Assembly (NCBI GenBank): GCA_963576475.1 | Contig: OY754972.1 | Span: 11,181,062-11,245,061, forward strand | Reading direction: 5' to 3' | Origin: Molanna angustata | Lineage: Eukaryota; Arthropoda; Insecta; Trichoptera; Molannidae | Length of the DNA: 64,000 nt | Shown here: piece by piece, positions 46,496 to 57,929 of the stretch | Layout of the letters: each line of letters starts with the position of its first letter | Position numbering within the stretch: position 1 is the first letter of the stretch | The notes under the pieces: model-generated | Database searches by the model: none | What the model saw: only the letters and a program-made list of their open reading frames with translations | What the model was told of the DNA's origin: nothing | Program-made: the position numbers and the translations under genes

Positions 46496-46657
46496 TCTTG
46501 CAAGAATTGTCCTTTAAGAAGTATAATAAAATGAATTACTAATAAATTACCTTGTTTTATTTTTATATATAAAAAAACGCTATTTATTTCGTTTAAACGA
46601 TGGATAAATAAAAAAATACTATCGGTGTCCATTGAGTGAGATACGTCTGAACTAAAA

Positions 46658-47175
46658 ATTGACATACATCTTGTTAGTTGAGAAATAAAAATAAAATAAA
46701 TAAAATTACATCTCCATTAATTGACATACATCTTGTTAGTTGAGAAATAAAAATAAAATAAAATAAATAAAATTACATCTCCATTAATTGACATACATCT
46801 TGTTAGTTGAGAAATAAAAATAAAATAAATATAATTACATCTCCATTAATTGACATACATCTTGTAAGTTGAGAAATAAAAATAAAATAAATAAAATTAC
46901 ATCTCCATTAATTGACATACATCTTGTAAGTTGAGAAATAAAAATAAAATAAATAAAATTACATCTCCATTAATTGACATACATCTTGTTAGTTGAGAAA
47001 TAAAAATAAAATAAATAAAATTACATCTCCATTAATTGACATACATCTTGTAAGTTGAGAAATAAAAATAAATTAAAATAAATAAAATTACATCTCCATT
47101 AATTTACATACATCTTGTTAGTTGACAAATAAAAATAAAATAAATAAAATTACATCTCCATTAATTTACATACAA
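46658..47175 (+). repeat. tandem array, ~62-bp unit, ~8 copies
   Basis: Unit TTGACATACATCTTGTTAGT + TGAGAAATAAAAATAAAATA + AATAAAATTACATCTCCATTAA. Steps are 62 bp (46663 to 46725, 46792 to 46854) with one unit of 67 bp. Variants GTTAGT and GTAAGT alternate. Confidence 0.9.
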
Positions 47176-47230
47176 GCCATAATGACATGGCCCTCACGGG
47201 GTAAGCAAAAAATACTGAATGCCACATTCT
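47176..47230 (-). pseudogene. LINE tail remnant, (GTAT)n family
   Basis: CATACAAGCCATAATGACAT + GGCCCTCACGGGGTAAGCAA matches the inverted end of the 23.8-24.1 kb LINE. Confidence 0.45.
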
Positions 47231-47374
47231 TTCTTATTAACATCTCAACACATAAATTTCAATTAATAAATAAATATTTTATATATATACCGAAAACATG
47301 AATATTCTGTATAACAAAGTATTATATTGTGAAGTATTTAATTCGATATTACCATAAAACGTATTTTTTTGCTT

Positions 47375-48205
47375 CTCACTAACCCAAGATTATAGTGGGG
47401 AGATATGATTTCGCATTTTTAAAGGCTATTCTTTATTTCAGATTATCAACAAGTATCATGCTGAGATTCGCATTTGTATATAGTACTCGTGCGATTCTTC
47501 TAAAATTTTGCTTCGACCCCATTTGATTTTTAATGATATCTGAATAGTGGTTCTCAATTTTTTTAACTGTCAAATATTTCAAAGTGACCCCAAGCTCAGG
47601 AAACTTTAAATTTGATATTTATATTTTTAAATTTCTAAAAAGGCACACCACTATCATAAAATAGCATTATAGAATTATCAATTTTTTATAATAAAATATT
47701 TAAATCAAAAATAAATTAACAAACTCATATTTCATTGTCTGTATTCCTCATATTTCATTTATTTTCATGCATATCCTTTTTTTTATTTGAATGTTTTTTG
47801 ATATGTTTCAATTGTCTGCATTCCTCATTTTTCATTTATTTTTAAACTTTTTTTAATGTATTTTTGATTTTTTGCTCATGTATGATTTTGATTTAATTAC
47901 TTTATACTTTGATTTAATTGCTTTTTGTTTGATATTTTTTAATTGGTCAGTGCAAGTGATTCTCTCATCAAGCACAAGATTGCAATATTTTTAATGAGGA
48001 ATTGCAAAAAAAAACTATTTTGTAAAAAATACTATACTAGTGAATTATATCTTTATGTGTATTATAACATTATATACTAAATAAATATAAACAAACTCAT
48101 TTCATGAAAATACTAAAAATATTCCATACTAAATTTGTATACTTTACGGAGTTACTTGTAGTGAGGAGTATAGCATTGGCCATAACCCACTCGTTTATAC
48201 ATAAA
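47375..48205 (+). repeat. dispersed repeat W, copy 2
   Basis: Parallel to 27440-28060. It contains an extra ~330 bp (47730-48060) with the doubled CATTGTCTGTATTCCTCATATT / CAATTGTCTGCATTCCTCAT segment. It ends AGTATAGCATTGGCCATAAC + CCACTCGTTT. Confidence 0.7.
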
Positions 48206-48795
48206 TCCAAAAAGGGTAAGAGCAAATAATATTATGTAAAAACCCGGATTAAAATGACGATTATCATTGTTTTAATTACAATTGAGATCGCAAATGAAAA
48301 ATCTAAAGGGTATTAAAAAATAACGGGCAAAAAAATTTAAAACGCTTCGTTATTTTGCGCCATTCTTTCAAATTTAATCCGATGGCGGATTTGCTTGGTA
48401 GGTAAATAATATTCTAGTATATAATACCATCAAAATAATCTCAATGAAAAATAACATCACACCGAAAGTTAATTTTGCATTTTTTAGCGAGCCTATTATG
48501 ATAAAATACGTCATACCATCACGGTAAACCAATTGTGTGCTATTCTTTAATGAGCTGTCAATGGTTATGAAAAATATTTTTTTGTTATTCGTTTACGTCA
48601 CGTTTATACGCGAAACAATACGTATCGAATTTATAATTATCCGTTTTTTTTATAAATCTGTGGAAAGGAATAGAATGTGAAAATGATATTTGAAGTACTG
48701 TGTATTTTTATTATAGCCGGAACGTTCTTAAAAAGTTATTGAATCCAACGTATTATTAATAACCATATTTTATATTTTAGTCACATATATGAATG

Positions 48796-48995
48796 TCGTC
48801 CTTCGTGGCTCAGTAAGTTACATATCTGACTGCTGAGTCTTAAGTCCCGGATTCGGTTCCCGGTGGAGACACAGTTTTTAATTTTGTTTACAATCTGGAT
48901 CCGTGAGACGATACATATCATATCTCCATAATGTGGCAACTTGTTATTGGTCGCTTGTTAAATTAACCTGTTGGTTACACGAGAAGCAAAACAAA
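48796..48995 (+). repeat. tRNA-derived SINE-B, copy 1
   Basis: tRNA-like head CGTGGCTCAGTAAGTT (A box), GGATTCGGTTCCCGG (B box), GGAGACACAGTTTTTAAT, then body AATGTGGCAACTTGTTATTG and end CGAGAAGCAAA. Shared with copies at 49318, 53948 (minus) and 55595. Confidence 0.75.
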
Positions 48996-49317
48996 ATATA
49001 TTAAAAAAACAAGTAGAAGAACTATTTTAAGTCGGTCCAAGAGCAATAAAATATTCATCCAATTTACGTTGGAATTGGAACTTTCAAAGGTTCCTAAACA
49101 AGGACAAGACAACTGAAAACTACCCATTCAAGATGGAAGTTCTCCACTGACGGAGACAATGGTACAGGCAAACTTTAACATCGAAGGAGGTTTCACAGTG
49201 TTATGAAATTACCATTGCAAATGAGACATTACATAATATTCAACTAGTGTGCACCGTCACATGGCAAAATGAATTGTTAATATGTATGCAAATAATACAT
49301 GGAAAGTCAGATAATTC

Positions 49318-49985
49318 GGCCTTTGTGACTCAGTTGGTTAGATTTATTTATTTATTTTATTTTATTTTTATTTATTTCTATCCAAAAAACATACAGTATA
49401 TATGAGATAAAAATATCTTTAGTTAATATAAGCTTATTCATACATAGTTAACATACAAAGTAAATATAAGTTATTTGATTTCAATAAATATCAATTTACC
49501 ACTTCACTGGTGCTTACATAGTTTAAGCTATCTCTTTTTGTTTGTATCTTTGTAACTAGCCCCCTCACAAGGCATAGCCTGTGCTAAGGTGAGCTAGTTT
49601 TATGTTATTGTCTATTACGTTGTTTATTTATAGATACATTTACATATAATATATGTAAGTACATGTACATACATACGCTACGCATTCAAACGTATGCATC
49701 TTTCCTTCTAAATACAATATTTCATTTTGAGTCATGCACACACAACGAAAATTGTAGAAATAAATAATTTGTTTCACTTTTTTTCAATTGTCTATTCTGT
49801 TATTATATCTCATATGTCTCCTGAGCGAAAGGTCAGGAGACAGGGGTTTGTTCGCAATATTTTACTGTGTTTTTAGTTTTTATCTGTGAAACGACAAATA
49901 TCGCAAGTCTCCAGAATGTGGCAACTTGTTATTGGGTGCGTGTTGAATTAATATTTGACATAGTACCTGTTTGTTGCCCGAGAAA
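49318..49985 (+). repeat. SINE-B, copy 2, split by a LINE insertion
   Basis: The head stops after GACTCAGTTGGTTAGA (49341) and resumes near 49806 (ATGTCTCCTGAGCGAAAGGT). The body has AGAATGTGGCAACTTGTTAT and GACATAGTACCTGTTTGTTG. Its end runs into (GAAT)n. Confidence 0.7.
49342..49804 (-). mobile_element. LINE 3' UTR (R1/I-like family) inserted in SINE-B
   Basis: It starts with (TTTA)n on the plus strand, i.e. the tail of a minus-strand insertion. It matches the inverse of 55300-55545, including the hairpin CTAGCTCACCTTAGCACAGG / CCTTGTGAGGGGGCTAG. The right half (49630-49800) has no counterpart in the window. Confidence 0.6.
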
Positions 49986-49999
49986 ATTTAAATGAATGA

Positions 50000-51300
50000 A
50001 TGAACGAATGAAGGAATGAATAAATAAGGCCACCAAATGTGAGATAAGGTCCGCGGGGACGTTTCCCAACTATGCGAAGTGACAGTTTAATTATTGTATA
50101 AAATTTTAAACAAACTTCAAAATAACAATTTTTCCTACAACACAACAACATTTAAATTCAAAAACATAATTTAGGTATAATTTTCGCCAAACATCATGAA
50201 CGAGCTTCCGGTTGCGCAGAGCGCAAATTTGTGTCACCCTTTAATTTTAATTTATTATTATTTTTTCTGTAACAATTTATTATAAATTTTTTTCACCCTA
50301 ATTTTTTTTTACTATTTTTTTCTGTAAAAATATGATTTAATATATATTACCTACTATATGTGAAAACATTTAATTGAGATGCAATGTATCATCCATATTT
50401 ATTATAACTATTGTATATTCTTTTACCATTGTATCTTGTTTGTTTTCCCGAAATAAATAAATAAAAAATAAAATTGTGTATTTTTGCTTCGTTGGCTTAC
50501 GTGCTAATCGCTCCCCTTCTCGGCTACAGTTCGATATATTTGGCCTATACTTTAATTATAACACTTCAACTTAAAAATTAATAGGCACCACCTTATCATA
50601 AAACCTACAACGGTGACCCCGGCGTTATGGTGAGGATATATTGGGTACCTTCATATTAAATACATATTTTAATATAAATGTTTACTATCTTCAAATTATA
50701 GCTAAGAATATATGTATTGAAAATATTTCTAAAGCAATTTCGAGCTGTAATAGAAGTAAGATATTGCCAATTGCACAGGGTGTAAACAAGTATTCATCAC
50801 TTTGAGAAAAGAACTGCGAGTTCTGAAATGGGTAATGAAAACGCAATTAAAAGTAATATACAAACTATTTTACTTTAGTGAGTACTTAAGCTTTATTTCA
50901 GCGTACTGGTAAATATTCTTAAGAACCACAACTAAATAAACAACACAATTCAAAATTAACATGAATCCACAAAAATGTTTTAATTTATAGAAGTCGCGTA
51001 AATTATATTATTATTTGAAAACGATTCCGTAAAAAGTTTTGTGGGTTCTGTTATCACACGTTCAGTGTATGTGAGAAACATCAACAGACGAAAGTACGTG
51101 CCAACCTGTGACCACGTCGTGTTTAGGATGCGGATATTAAATACTTAAACGAATTTTCTCGCTTTCTTTTAAGCCTCAAGTATGTGCGTCATACGAGAAG
51201 AAGAAATATTTAAACCATATCCTACAGTGCCAGTCAAAACCCGTGTCTTCGATGGCGAAACAGAGTTAACAGGAGATTTTATAATACATAGATATTTTTA
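50000..51300. other. no gene; possible BEL/Pao-like LTR end near 50440-50640
   Basis: CGAAATAAATAAATAAA (signal-like), CTCCCCTTCTCGGCTACAG, then ACAACGGTGACCCCGGCGTT. GTGACCCCGACGTG-like strings follow LTRs in many BEL/Pao elements, but I find no partner LTR or coding. Low confidence. Confidence 0.3.
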
Positions 51301-51404
51301 TTAACTTGTTAATTTTGTCGACGGATAATTCGTGGTGAAACTCCATTATACTAGGTATAAATGAAAACACTAATTTGTTTAAGTTTCACTATTTAATTTA
51401 AAAC

Positions 51405-51451
51405 TGGAACTGACCGGTATCGATCTGTTGAAGAACATCGTCAGAGTGCAC
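51405..51451 (-). ncRNA. hammerhead-like motif (left arm, family A copy 2)
   Basis: Minus-strand order: GCACT, CTGACGA, T, GTTCT-TCAAC-AGATC (one mismatch), GATA, CCGGT, C, AGTTC (one mismatch with stem I). Same core change GAAA to GATA as the other arms. Confidence 0.4.
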
Positions 51452-51512
51452 GAAAATGAATGTGAACAGATTATAATCTGTTCACATTATAATCTGTTCA
51501 CATTCATTTTCG

Positions 51513-51557
51513 TGCACTCTGACGATGATCTTCAACAGATCGATACCGGTCAGTGCC
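51513..51557 (+). ncRNA. hammerhead-like motif (right arm, family A copy 2), best match
   Basis: GCACT / AGTGC perfect stem I; CTGACGA; extra T; perfect five-pair stem II GATCT / AGATC with loop TCAAC; GATA; ACC/GGT stem III with no loop; GUC at the cleavage site. Only the A14 to U change and the extra U depart from the hammerhead consensus. Confidence 0.5.
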
Positions 51558-51842
51558 AGTTTTAAATTAAATATTGAAACTTAAACAAATTAGTGTCGTC
51601 ATTTATACCTAATAGGTACCTACATAGATATACATCAAAAACCAATTTTCACTAAACAAAGCTTATTTATTTAACGCCCAGTGAAGGACTTGTACAAAAA
51701 ATATAGAAACAACATGTATGGTAAAAAAAAATAAAGAAGGTTTAATAAAAAGAATATGAGAGAAAAAAATATAGGTACTGAAATAATTTATACAGGTGCA
51801 GTTAAAAATGAAATAAAAAAAAAACATGGAAAGTAAACACTC

Positions 51843-52553
51843 ACGCGACGTCCTACGTAGGCGATTCAAAGCGAATGCAAAGCGGCGCGGCGCGGCGCGA
51901 AAATAGCAAACAGTCGGTAACTATGGAAGTGTCCTACGTTACCGACCGCAATTTGGTTTCGATGCGGCGCGGCGCGGTGCGAAGCGAACGCGATCAGTGG
52001 GTTTGATATTTTCGCCCGAATTGATAGCGGCGCCATTGTTTTTTGACATGTCAGAAACAGAAATTTTAATTTCTGTCCATGAACGTCCCATATTATGGGA
52101 CAAAATAATTATTATAATCGAACCGCGAATTTTAGGATTTGGCAAAAATAAATGGGACTACAAGTAAACACATTTATTTATTATTGCTATTTTACAATAG
52201 GATGTTGTTCAAAACACACAAAGTTTTCTCTCGCTTGCACGAATGTCAAATTTTGATGTTTCCCGGAAAGATGTAAATTCAGTCTCATTATTAATTCAAG
52301 ATCACGTAATTCTTCATACAAATTGTGATATCCCCCATAAATATGCCCCTCTAAGTACACAATATTAGTTTCACTTCTCTGCCGTATTTTATATACGTAC
52401 ATCCATGACAGTAGCTGGCGGCAGAGGGAACGATTCGCGCACACGTAGGACAGAGCCGCCGCGTCGCACCGCATCGCATTGAATTCGCTTGTACCCGCAC
52501 CGCATCGCTTCGCAATCGCGTTCGCTTTGAATCGCCTATGTAGGACGTAGCGT
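51843..52553 (-). mobile_element. Harbinger-like DNA transposon remnant with GC-rich ends
   Basis: 711 bp. Inverted ends ACGCGACGTCCTACGTAGGC + GATTCAAAGCGAA and, inverted, ACGCTACGTCCTACATAGGC + GATTCAAAGCGAA. Both sides continue into GCGGCGCGGCGCGG-type CG-rich repeats, unlike the AT-rich surroundings. A minus-strand frame (52474-52187, 95 codons) has GGYHNLYEELRDLEL, resembling the EGEFH-LY-ELR segment at the start of PIF/Harbinger transposases. The catalytic domain is absent. The Harbinger 3-bp target duplication is not evident. Confidence 0.6.
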
Positions 52554-53194
52554 TATCAATTATAATGTATACGCTGTAGCACATAATTTTTTTGGTAAGA
52601 TTTTTCTTTTTTAATAATCTATTTCATTATACCATAGCATTTTTTTAAATGAATGTTAAATGTGAATACATCTAGATTTTTAAAATAAAATAGAGTATAT
52701 TTCAACGTGTAGTATTATATTTCATGTGATCATTTTCTGTCCCTTGTTCTAATAGTAGGTATGTATAGCCAGTGGACTAGCCGTGTTTTGCCGGTTCGGT
52801 CCCCGGTCCAAGTGAGTTTTTCCAAAGTGTATTTCAAACACGTCGCTGCGCTCGAAAAAATTCGCAATTTACAGCACCAAGGGGGATACAGAAATTTTTC
52901 ATAATAACTTTAACGTTCTGAATACTGAAAACAATATACAACAACAAAAGAAACCTTTGTACACATATTATAAAATTATAGGTACTCCCGACGCACATTG
53001 AATCTTTAAAATCTAAAGAAAACGTAGGAAAATAAAATGGTTTAATGAGTTGAAAACAACAAAGCAAAACAGTATTTTTTCAACTGTTTGATTGAGGTTT
53101 TATCGGATTACTAATGTGGGTAAAGAATATACAAATTCGTACCTAAGTCACACCAAAATTAAAGTATGTAAGTAAGAACTGGTAGAAAATGCTT
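52554..53194. other. no gene; possible third tRNA-like SINE head at 52750-52820
   Basis: TATAGCCAGTGGACTAGCCG (A-box-like) and GCCGGTTCGGTCCCCGGTCC (B-box-like) occur 30 bp apart. There is only one copy, so this is tentative. Confidence 0.35.
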
Positions 53195-53430
53195 CTTCTT
53201 CATCATTCATGGCCTCATGACTGAGGATGGAGTCTGCCTCCATGTAGGACTGTCTTGGACAGATCGAAAGGTTTCGGTAATTGAAGATTTTGTAGCAGAC
53301 TTGATAACGTCCGAGTCGTTAAGGGACCTCTGGATCCTTTATTCTCCACGATTCCCATTACGACGAACTTCTAGAGGTTATTGCGAGCAATGTGTCCAAT
53401 CATTGACGTTTATGTTTAAAGGTTGACGAA
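53195..53430 (-). repeat. LINE-like 3' end, shared with 57205-57375
   Basis: The minus strand has AAGACAGTCCTACATGGAGG + CAGAC then GAAGAAGAAGC. 57330-57375 has AAGACTGTCCTACATGGAAG + CGGAC then AAAGAAGCAT. It looks like an RTE-type LINE end with a GAA tail. Confidence 0.45.
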
Positions 53431-53519
53431 AGCTGACCCTATAAATGTAGTTTATCTGAATGAGAAATGAGAAAAATATCCTTTATATGTGAAATTGCTT
53501 ACGGACAATAAATCCGCTT

Positions 53520-53635
53520 CTTTACTTCTCACTACCCCAAGAGAAGAGTGATGAATTTGCATTTTTTAAGATTATTTTTTTACTGTATATTATCAACAAG
53601 TATCATGCTGAGATTGTATTCTGAAAGTTTCATCA
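53520..53635 (+). repeat. dispersed repeat W, 5' fragment
   Basis: CTTCTCACTACCCCAAGAGA..ATCAACAAGTATCATGCTGA + GATTGTATTCTGA matches the start of 27440 and 47375. Confidence 0.65.
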
Positions 53636-53849
53636 TTTGTATTTTACGGCATCGTGAAGTTTCAAAGCAGAAAATGTTTCATGGGAACGCAGAAGACCTC
53701 CAGGCAGGCCACTGAAAAGATAGTGAGACGGCTGGACAAACAAATCTTACAGATCTATAGAAGGAAGATGATGGAACCTGCCCCCCTAGACAATGTGTCA
53801 TTTAGCCGAAGAAAAGAAACAAGAAGCACACAAAATAATGTATATTACT

Positions 53850-53945
53850 GTTTAATGATTTGCCGGAATGTGTGAAGGAAGCATCTGGTCTTGCCGCTTT
53901 TCGTCGCTTAGGTGTTGAATACATTTGGGAAAAATTCTTTTAAGA
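53850..53945 (+). pseudogene. LINE C-terminal scrap
   Basis: A frame reads LFNDLPECVKEASGLAAFRR, then LGVEYIWEKFF and a stop, resembling LFN.LP..V..A.SL.AFR... at the end of CR1/Jockey-type proteins. It is followed at once by SINE-B copy 3. Confidence 0.5.
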
Positions 53946-53947
53946 TA

Positions 53948-54152
53948 TTTATTTATTTAATATTGCTACTCGGGCAACTAACAGATACTATGTCAAATAT
54001 TTAACATGCACCCAATAACAAGTTGTCACATTCTGGACATATTTATCATCTCACAGATCCAGACTGAAAACACAATTAAAAAACTATGTCTCCAACGGCA
54101 ATCGAACCTGGACCTTTCGCTCATGAGTCAGATACCCAACCCATTGAGCCTT
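53948..54152 (-). repeat. SINE-B, copy 3
   Basis: The inverse of the SINE-B consensus: CTCGGGCAACTAACAGATAC + TATGTC at one end; GGCAATCGAACCTGG (B box) and GAGTCAGATACCCAACCCA + TTGAGCC (A box) at the other. Confidence 0.75.
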
Positions 54153-54754
54153 CCTTTGTTTTTTTGTGTAAACTGTAATATTTTCGTTTTTTTTATATAA
54201 TTCATACTGTGTAAAATTGTTATTTTAACTTGTTAACATTCTATTTTTTTATACTAGATGTATAAAAATGCATTTATTTTTTACATCTATTAAAATATAC
54301 ATTCATAGATATAAAAATTTGACGCTTCCGAATAGATGTTAAATTTTACCCATCGTGAAACTTAAAAAAATATTATTAACAAAAAAATAATGGAAAAAAT
54401 TATGATGCTGTTGAGATGTTATTCTTTGTATTGAATATATATAATCGTTTGAACAAACAAACAGTTTAAATTCGGCTATCGAGTTGTCTTTTTGGAATTA
54501 AAACAGACGTGATTTGAAAATGTAATGAATAAAATAAACGGGTGAATGAAATTTACATGAAAATCGGCGCCAATACAAACGGCATGCAAATGCGGAGAAC
54601 TCTCAAAATGTGTACATTTTGGACAAATATGTAGTGACGCTGGAGAGACAAAGTCCCATGGCCATAAAAGTCGATCAATTTCACTCAAAACCCAACGACG
54701 CTTATGTTATTTTATTAGCTGAGAATCAATATGCCAACTTTACAATCGATTATT

Positions 54755-55545
54755 GAAAAATATGCAATCATCTAAACAACAAAACATACAAATTTGAATT
54801 TAAAAAAATATCTTTCCCACAGTATTTAAGTCAGCTTTGTAATAACCCTGAACAGACTTCTGAGCATATCCTATGGGAATGCACTAACTTCTCAGTGTCA
54901 ACTTTCCGACGAGAACTCTACGACGATGTCCGAGGGAATTTCTTTGGACCCATTGGACATGCGGACCTTGTAGCCACGAAGAGCAATTTTAGGGCTTTCA
55001 AGACTTTCTGTCTTAAATACGGTGCACTATTATCTTCACTATCACTGAGCAGTGAGCCAGTTGTTTCAACATGATTAGCTCTCTTTGGCACATTAACTGC
55101 AGTGTCTGCAAGGTTTTAGAGTTCTCCGGACTCTTCATATGTTCTTTATGTGTTCTTTCAGAGTTTTGCAAGGGGCCGTTATTAGTCCCCATAAGCAGAA
55201 CGGGTGGTGGTGGGGGAAGAACAGTATTTAAGTAGGTAATGCATTAATACAATATTATTGATACGAGTGCATTTAGTTTAACTAGACGAATATTCCATAA
55301 TAAAGTTTATAATCACCTTAGCACAGGCTATGCCTAGTGAAGGGGCTAGTAACAAAGATACAAACAAAAAGAGATAGCTTTAACTATGTAAGCACCAGTG
55401 ATATAATAAAATGATATTTATTGAAATGAAATAACTTACATTTACTTTGTATGTTTACTATGTATGAATAAACGTATGTATATTACCTCCAATCATTTTG
55501 TATCTTAACTCTATGTTCTTGGATAGAAATAAATAAAAACAAATA
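54755..55545 (+). pseudogene. LINE 3' end, R1/I-like, with C-terminal zinc-knuckle-like motif
   Basis: A frame from about 54833 reads SQLCNNPEQTSEHILWECTN, FSVSTFRRELYDDVRG, then runs on to SSEPVVST and a stop near 55072. C-x(n)-E-HILWEC..F...R is the C-terminal Cys/His motif of R1/I/Jockey-clade proteins. The 3' UTR has the hairpin CACCTTAGCACAGGC / GCCTAGTGAAGGGG (55313-55345) and an A-rich AAATAAATAAATTAATT tail. A minus-strand copy of the UTR is at 49342-49625. Confidence 0.75.
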
Positions 55546-55594
55546 AATAAATTAATTAATTAAAAAAATTAATTAAAAAAAATAATAATTCCAT

Positions 55595-55800
55595 TATTAG
55601 TTCGTGGCTCAGGTGGTTCGATTCCCGGTGGAGTCACAGTTTTTAATTGTGTTTTCAGTTTGGATCTGTGAGACGATTAATATCGTAAGTCTCAAGAATA
55701 TGGGAATTTGTTAATTAGTGCGTGTTAAATTAATATTTGACACAGTACCTGTTAATTTCCCGAGAAGCAATATTTAATAAATGAATAAAATAGGCAAAAC
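55595..55800 (+). repeat. SINE-B, copy 4, with deleted head
   Basis: GTTCGTGGCTCAGGTGGTTC + GATTCCCGGTGGAGTCACAG: the A-box region is joined directly to a perfect B box (GGTTCGATTCC), missing ~35 bp. The body and end match the other copies. Confidence 0.75.
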
Positions 55801-56809
55801 GATCGTTTTCTAAAATGAAAATAAACATAGAAAAACATATTTGCTTAATTTACATCATAAAAACAATGGAGTTCTAGAGTTGAAACGCCAGCGCTGCGCT
55901 ATACAATAGATAAAATAATAATTGTTTAAAAATATATGTATATGAACTAAACTATTATGTGGAGAAGTAAATAGTCTATGACGAAAAATGGAGGATTATT
56001 TTATAAATTCGAATAGTCGATAAAAGTATACTTATTCGGTAATTGTGATGTCCCAAATATATATTTTTTTTCGTACACCATTTGAAGTCATCTTCAAACG
56101 CAAAAAGGTCACTTGAATTAGGGTATTTTTTTTTAATCTCTGTCAAATTGTCGCTAACAAACGAAACATCTGAGTAAACCTTACCAAGGATTGATGTTTG
56201 CCGTCAAACTTCTCGGAGCTGTCCCGAATCCTCGGGAGATAATTCCTCCGAGGATATTATTATTTTGTCCCTACGGAGTTGAGTAGAGTAGCCGTCATTC
56301 CAATTACGAAGCCAAGTGGGTTGATACTTGGGACCGAGTGTCCACTTGACATTCTTTTGTCATATTTATTTCCAAGTTGATGTCTTCTTAGGGCAAGAAT
56401 TATTATAATAAGTCTCGATACTTCCTGCCGTTATCATTGTCCGCGCAACTTAGTGTACTTTTGAATGTGTACAATGATAATATTTGAAATAAAATGGCTA
56501 AGACCTGAAATAAATGTTAAGTAAAACTAAGTTTGATACCACTAGACTTGAAATTTGAATTAACATCAACAAATGAACTTGAAATAAAGAAATATCAAAA
56601 CAAATCATTTGGATTATCATGATTATATTTTGTCAATTTTAAAAGGGTTAATATTGGAGAACATAACTGCATCTAAGGTTTTATAAAAATCAAACTTCGA
56701 CTGATTAGGTGCTTATCAAGTGATAACTATTGAAAGGCAGTATTTGCTTATATCTATACTCAAAATTAGGTACATACCTGTATACAACTGTTGATTCTTT
56801 GTTAAATTT
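55801..56809. other. no recognisable gene or element
   Basis: A short CG-containing hairpin, CCGAATCCTCGGGAGATAAT + TCCTCCGAGGATATT, at 56224-56258. Otherwise AT-rich. Confidence 0.35.
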
Positions 56810-57030
56810 TATGTTGAGTAGAGTGACACATCGCTAGAGTGAAGGACCAAAGATGACCAAAAATCGAGACTATTTGAGGACAGGAGATGTACAGAAAGAC
56901 CACCTATATAAAGAGGGTTGGTGGTAACTAGACGCAGAAGGCCCAGGACAGAGAAACACGGAGAGATGTGAGGGAGGCTTATATCCGGCAGTGGACAGAA
57001 ACGGCCGAATAAATTGATTTTGATTGAGTG
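56810..57030 (+). pseudogene. LINE 3' end, RTE-like
   Basis: Broken frames with TRRRPRTEKHGEM and EAYIRQW-like GGGLYPAVDRNGRIN..; the DNA GAGGCTTATATCCGGCAGTG + GACAGAAACGGCC is the common end of RTE-type LINEs. TTGATTTTGATTGA follows. Confidence 0.55.
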
Positions 57031-57929
57031 ACCGGTGAATGACGTCGGTACACAGAACACAGATTAAGCAATTAAAAATAATGTTTTAAATGCAATGAAC
57101 TCCTATGATAATCAATGCGTCAATTGTCCATATAATGTATCATCTAGAGATAAATGATAGTATGTCTTCAATATGTTTACAGCACATCTTGCAAAAATGA
57201 GCTCCTTATAACCTAGAGAAGCTGATCGTAATGATAAGCTTGGACGATAGAAGATACAATGGTCGTTAACAGATTCAATGGAGTGGCCGTATCGTGTTCG
57301 CTACATGATCTTCAATCAAAGAACCCCTTCGACATGCCTAAGACTGTCCTACATGGAAGCGGACTATAAGAAAAAGAAGCATACATCTACTAACGTTGGC
57401 GTGTATCAGTTGATAGTGGCATAAATCAGTGATTTGATAAAACCGTAATAAAGTTTTCACGCACGAATTATCTTCATTATAACAATTTTCAGTCTCTTAT
57501 ATTTTTTACGTCAGGCCTTCATTCTTCCATAAATTCCATAGATTCAGTTCAACCAAAAGAGCACGAAATAAATCATTATTCAGAGTATCATTTTATTTAC
57601 TGTTGGAGCATTCAGAGGTGGAGCTTTTTGGTTAATATATACGAGACCCAATTCCAACGCAGACCGGTTAAATTGATTATAAAAGCTTAGCTCGGGTGAG
57701 TGAGAGAGAGGCTGGCGTTTGTGCCTAAGCGGATTATTATTTGTGTAAAAATGCGCATAACTTGGGGAGAATTACAACGAATAGAGAGACTTTGGAGAAT
57801 GCAAAGTGTAGACACACACATTTGCCTAATATATTTCATACACACACTTTATTTAGGGTTGTCATAATCACAATAAACACAAAAAGGAATACCTCAAGGG
57901 TCAGTTATTCGATCGATATGATTTATTAA
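57031..57929. other. no gene; LINE-like end at 57205-57375
   Basis: 57205-57375 shares its 3' end with 53195-53430 (minus). Remaining frames have no known domain. Confidence 0.35.

Larger units (their letters stand above)
51301..51610. repeat. foldback element, family A, copy 2
   Basis: 51353-51610 is a foldback with arms ACTAATTTGTTTAAGTTTCA, CTGACCGGTATCGATCTGTT and GAATGTGAACAG. The centre repeats AACAGATTATAATCTGTTCA. 51301-51352 is a one-sided extension shared with 979-1036. It is shorter in the centre than copy 1. Confidence 0.8.

Noticed and set aside
50440..50640. BEL/Pao retrotransposon
   Set aside because: Only a GTGACCCCGGCG-like string and LTR-like features; no second LTR or coding. 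Kept only as a note in the region entry.
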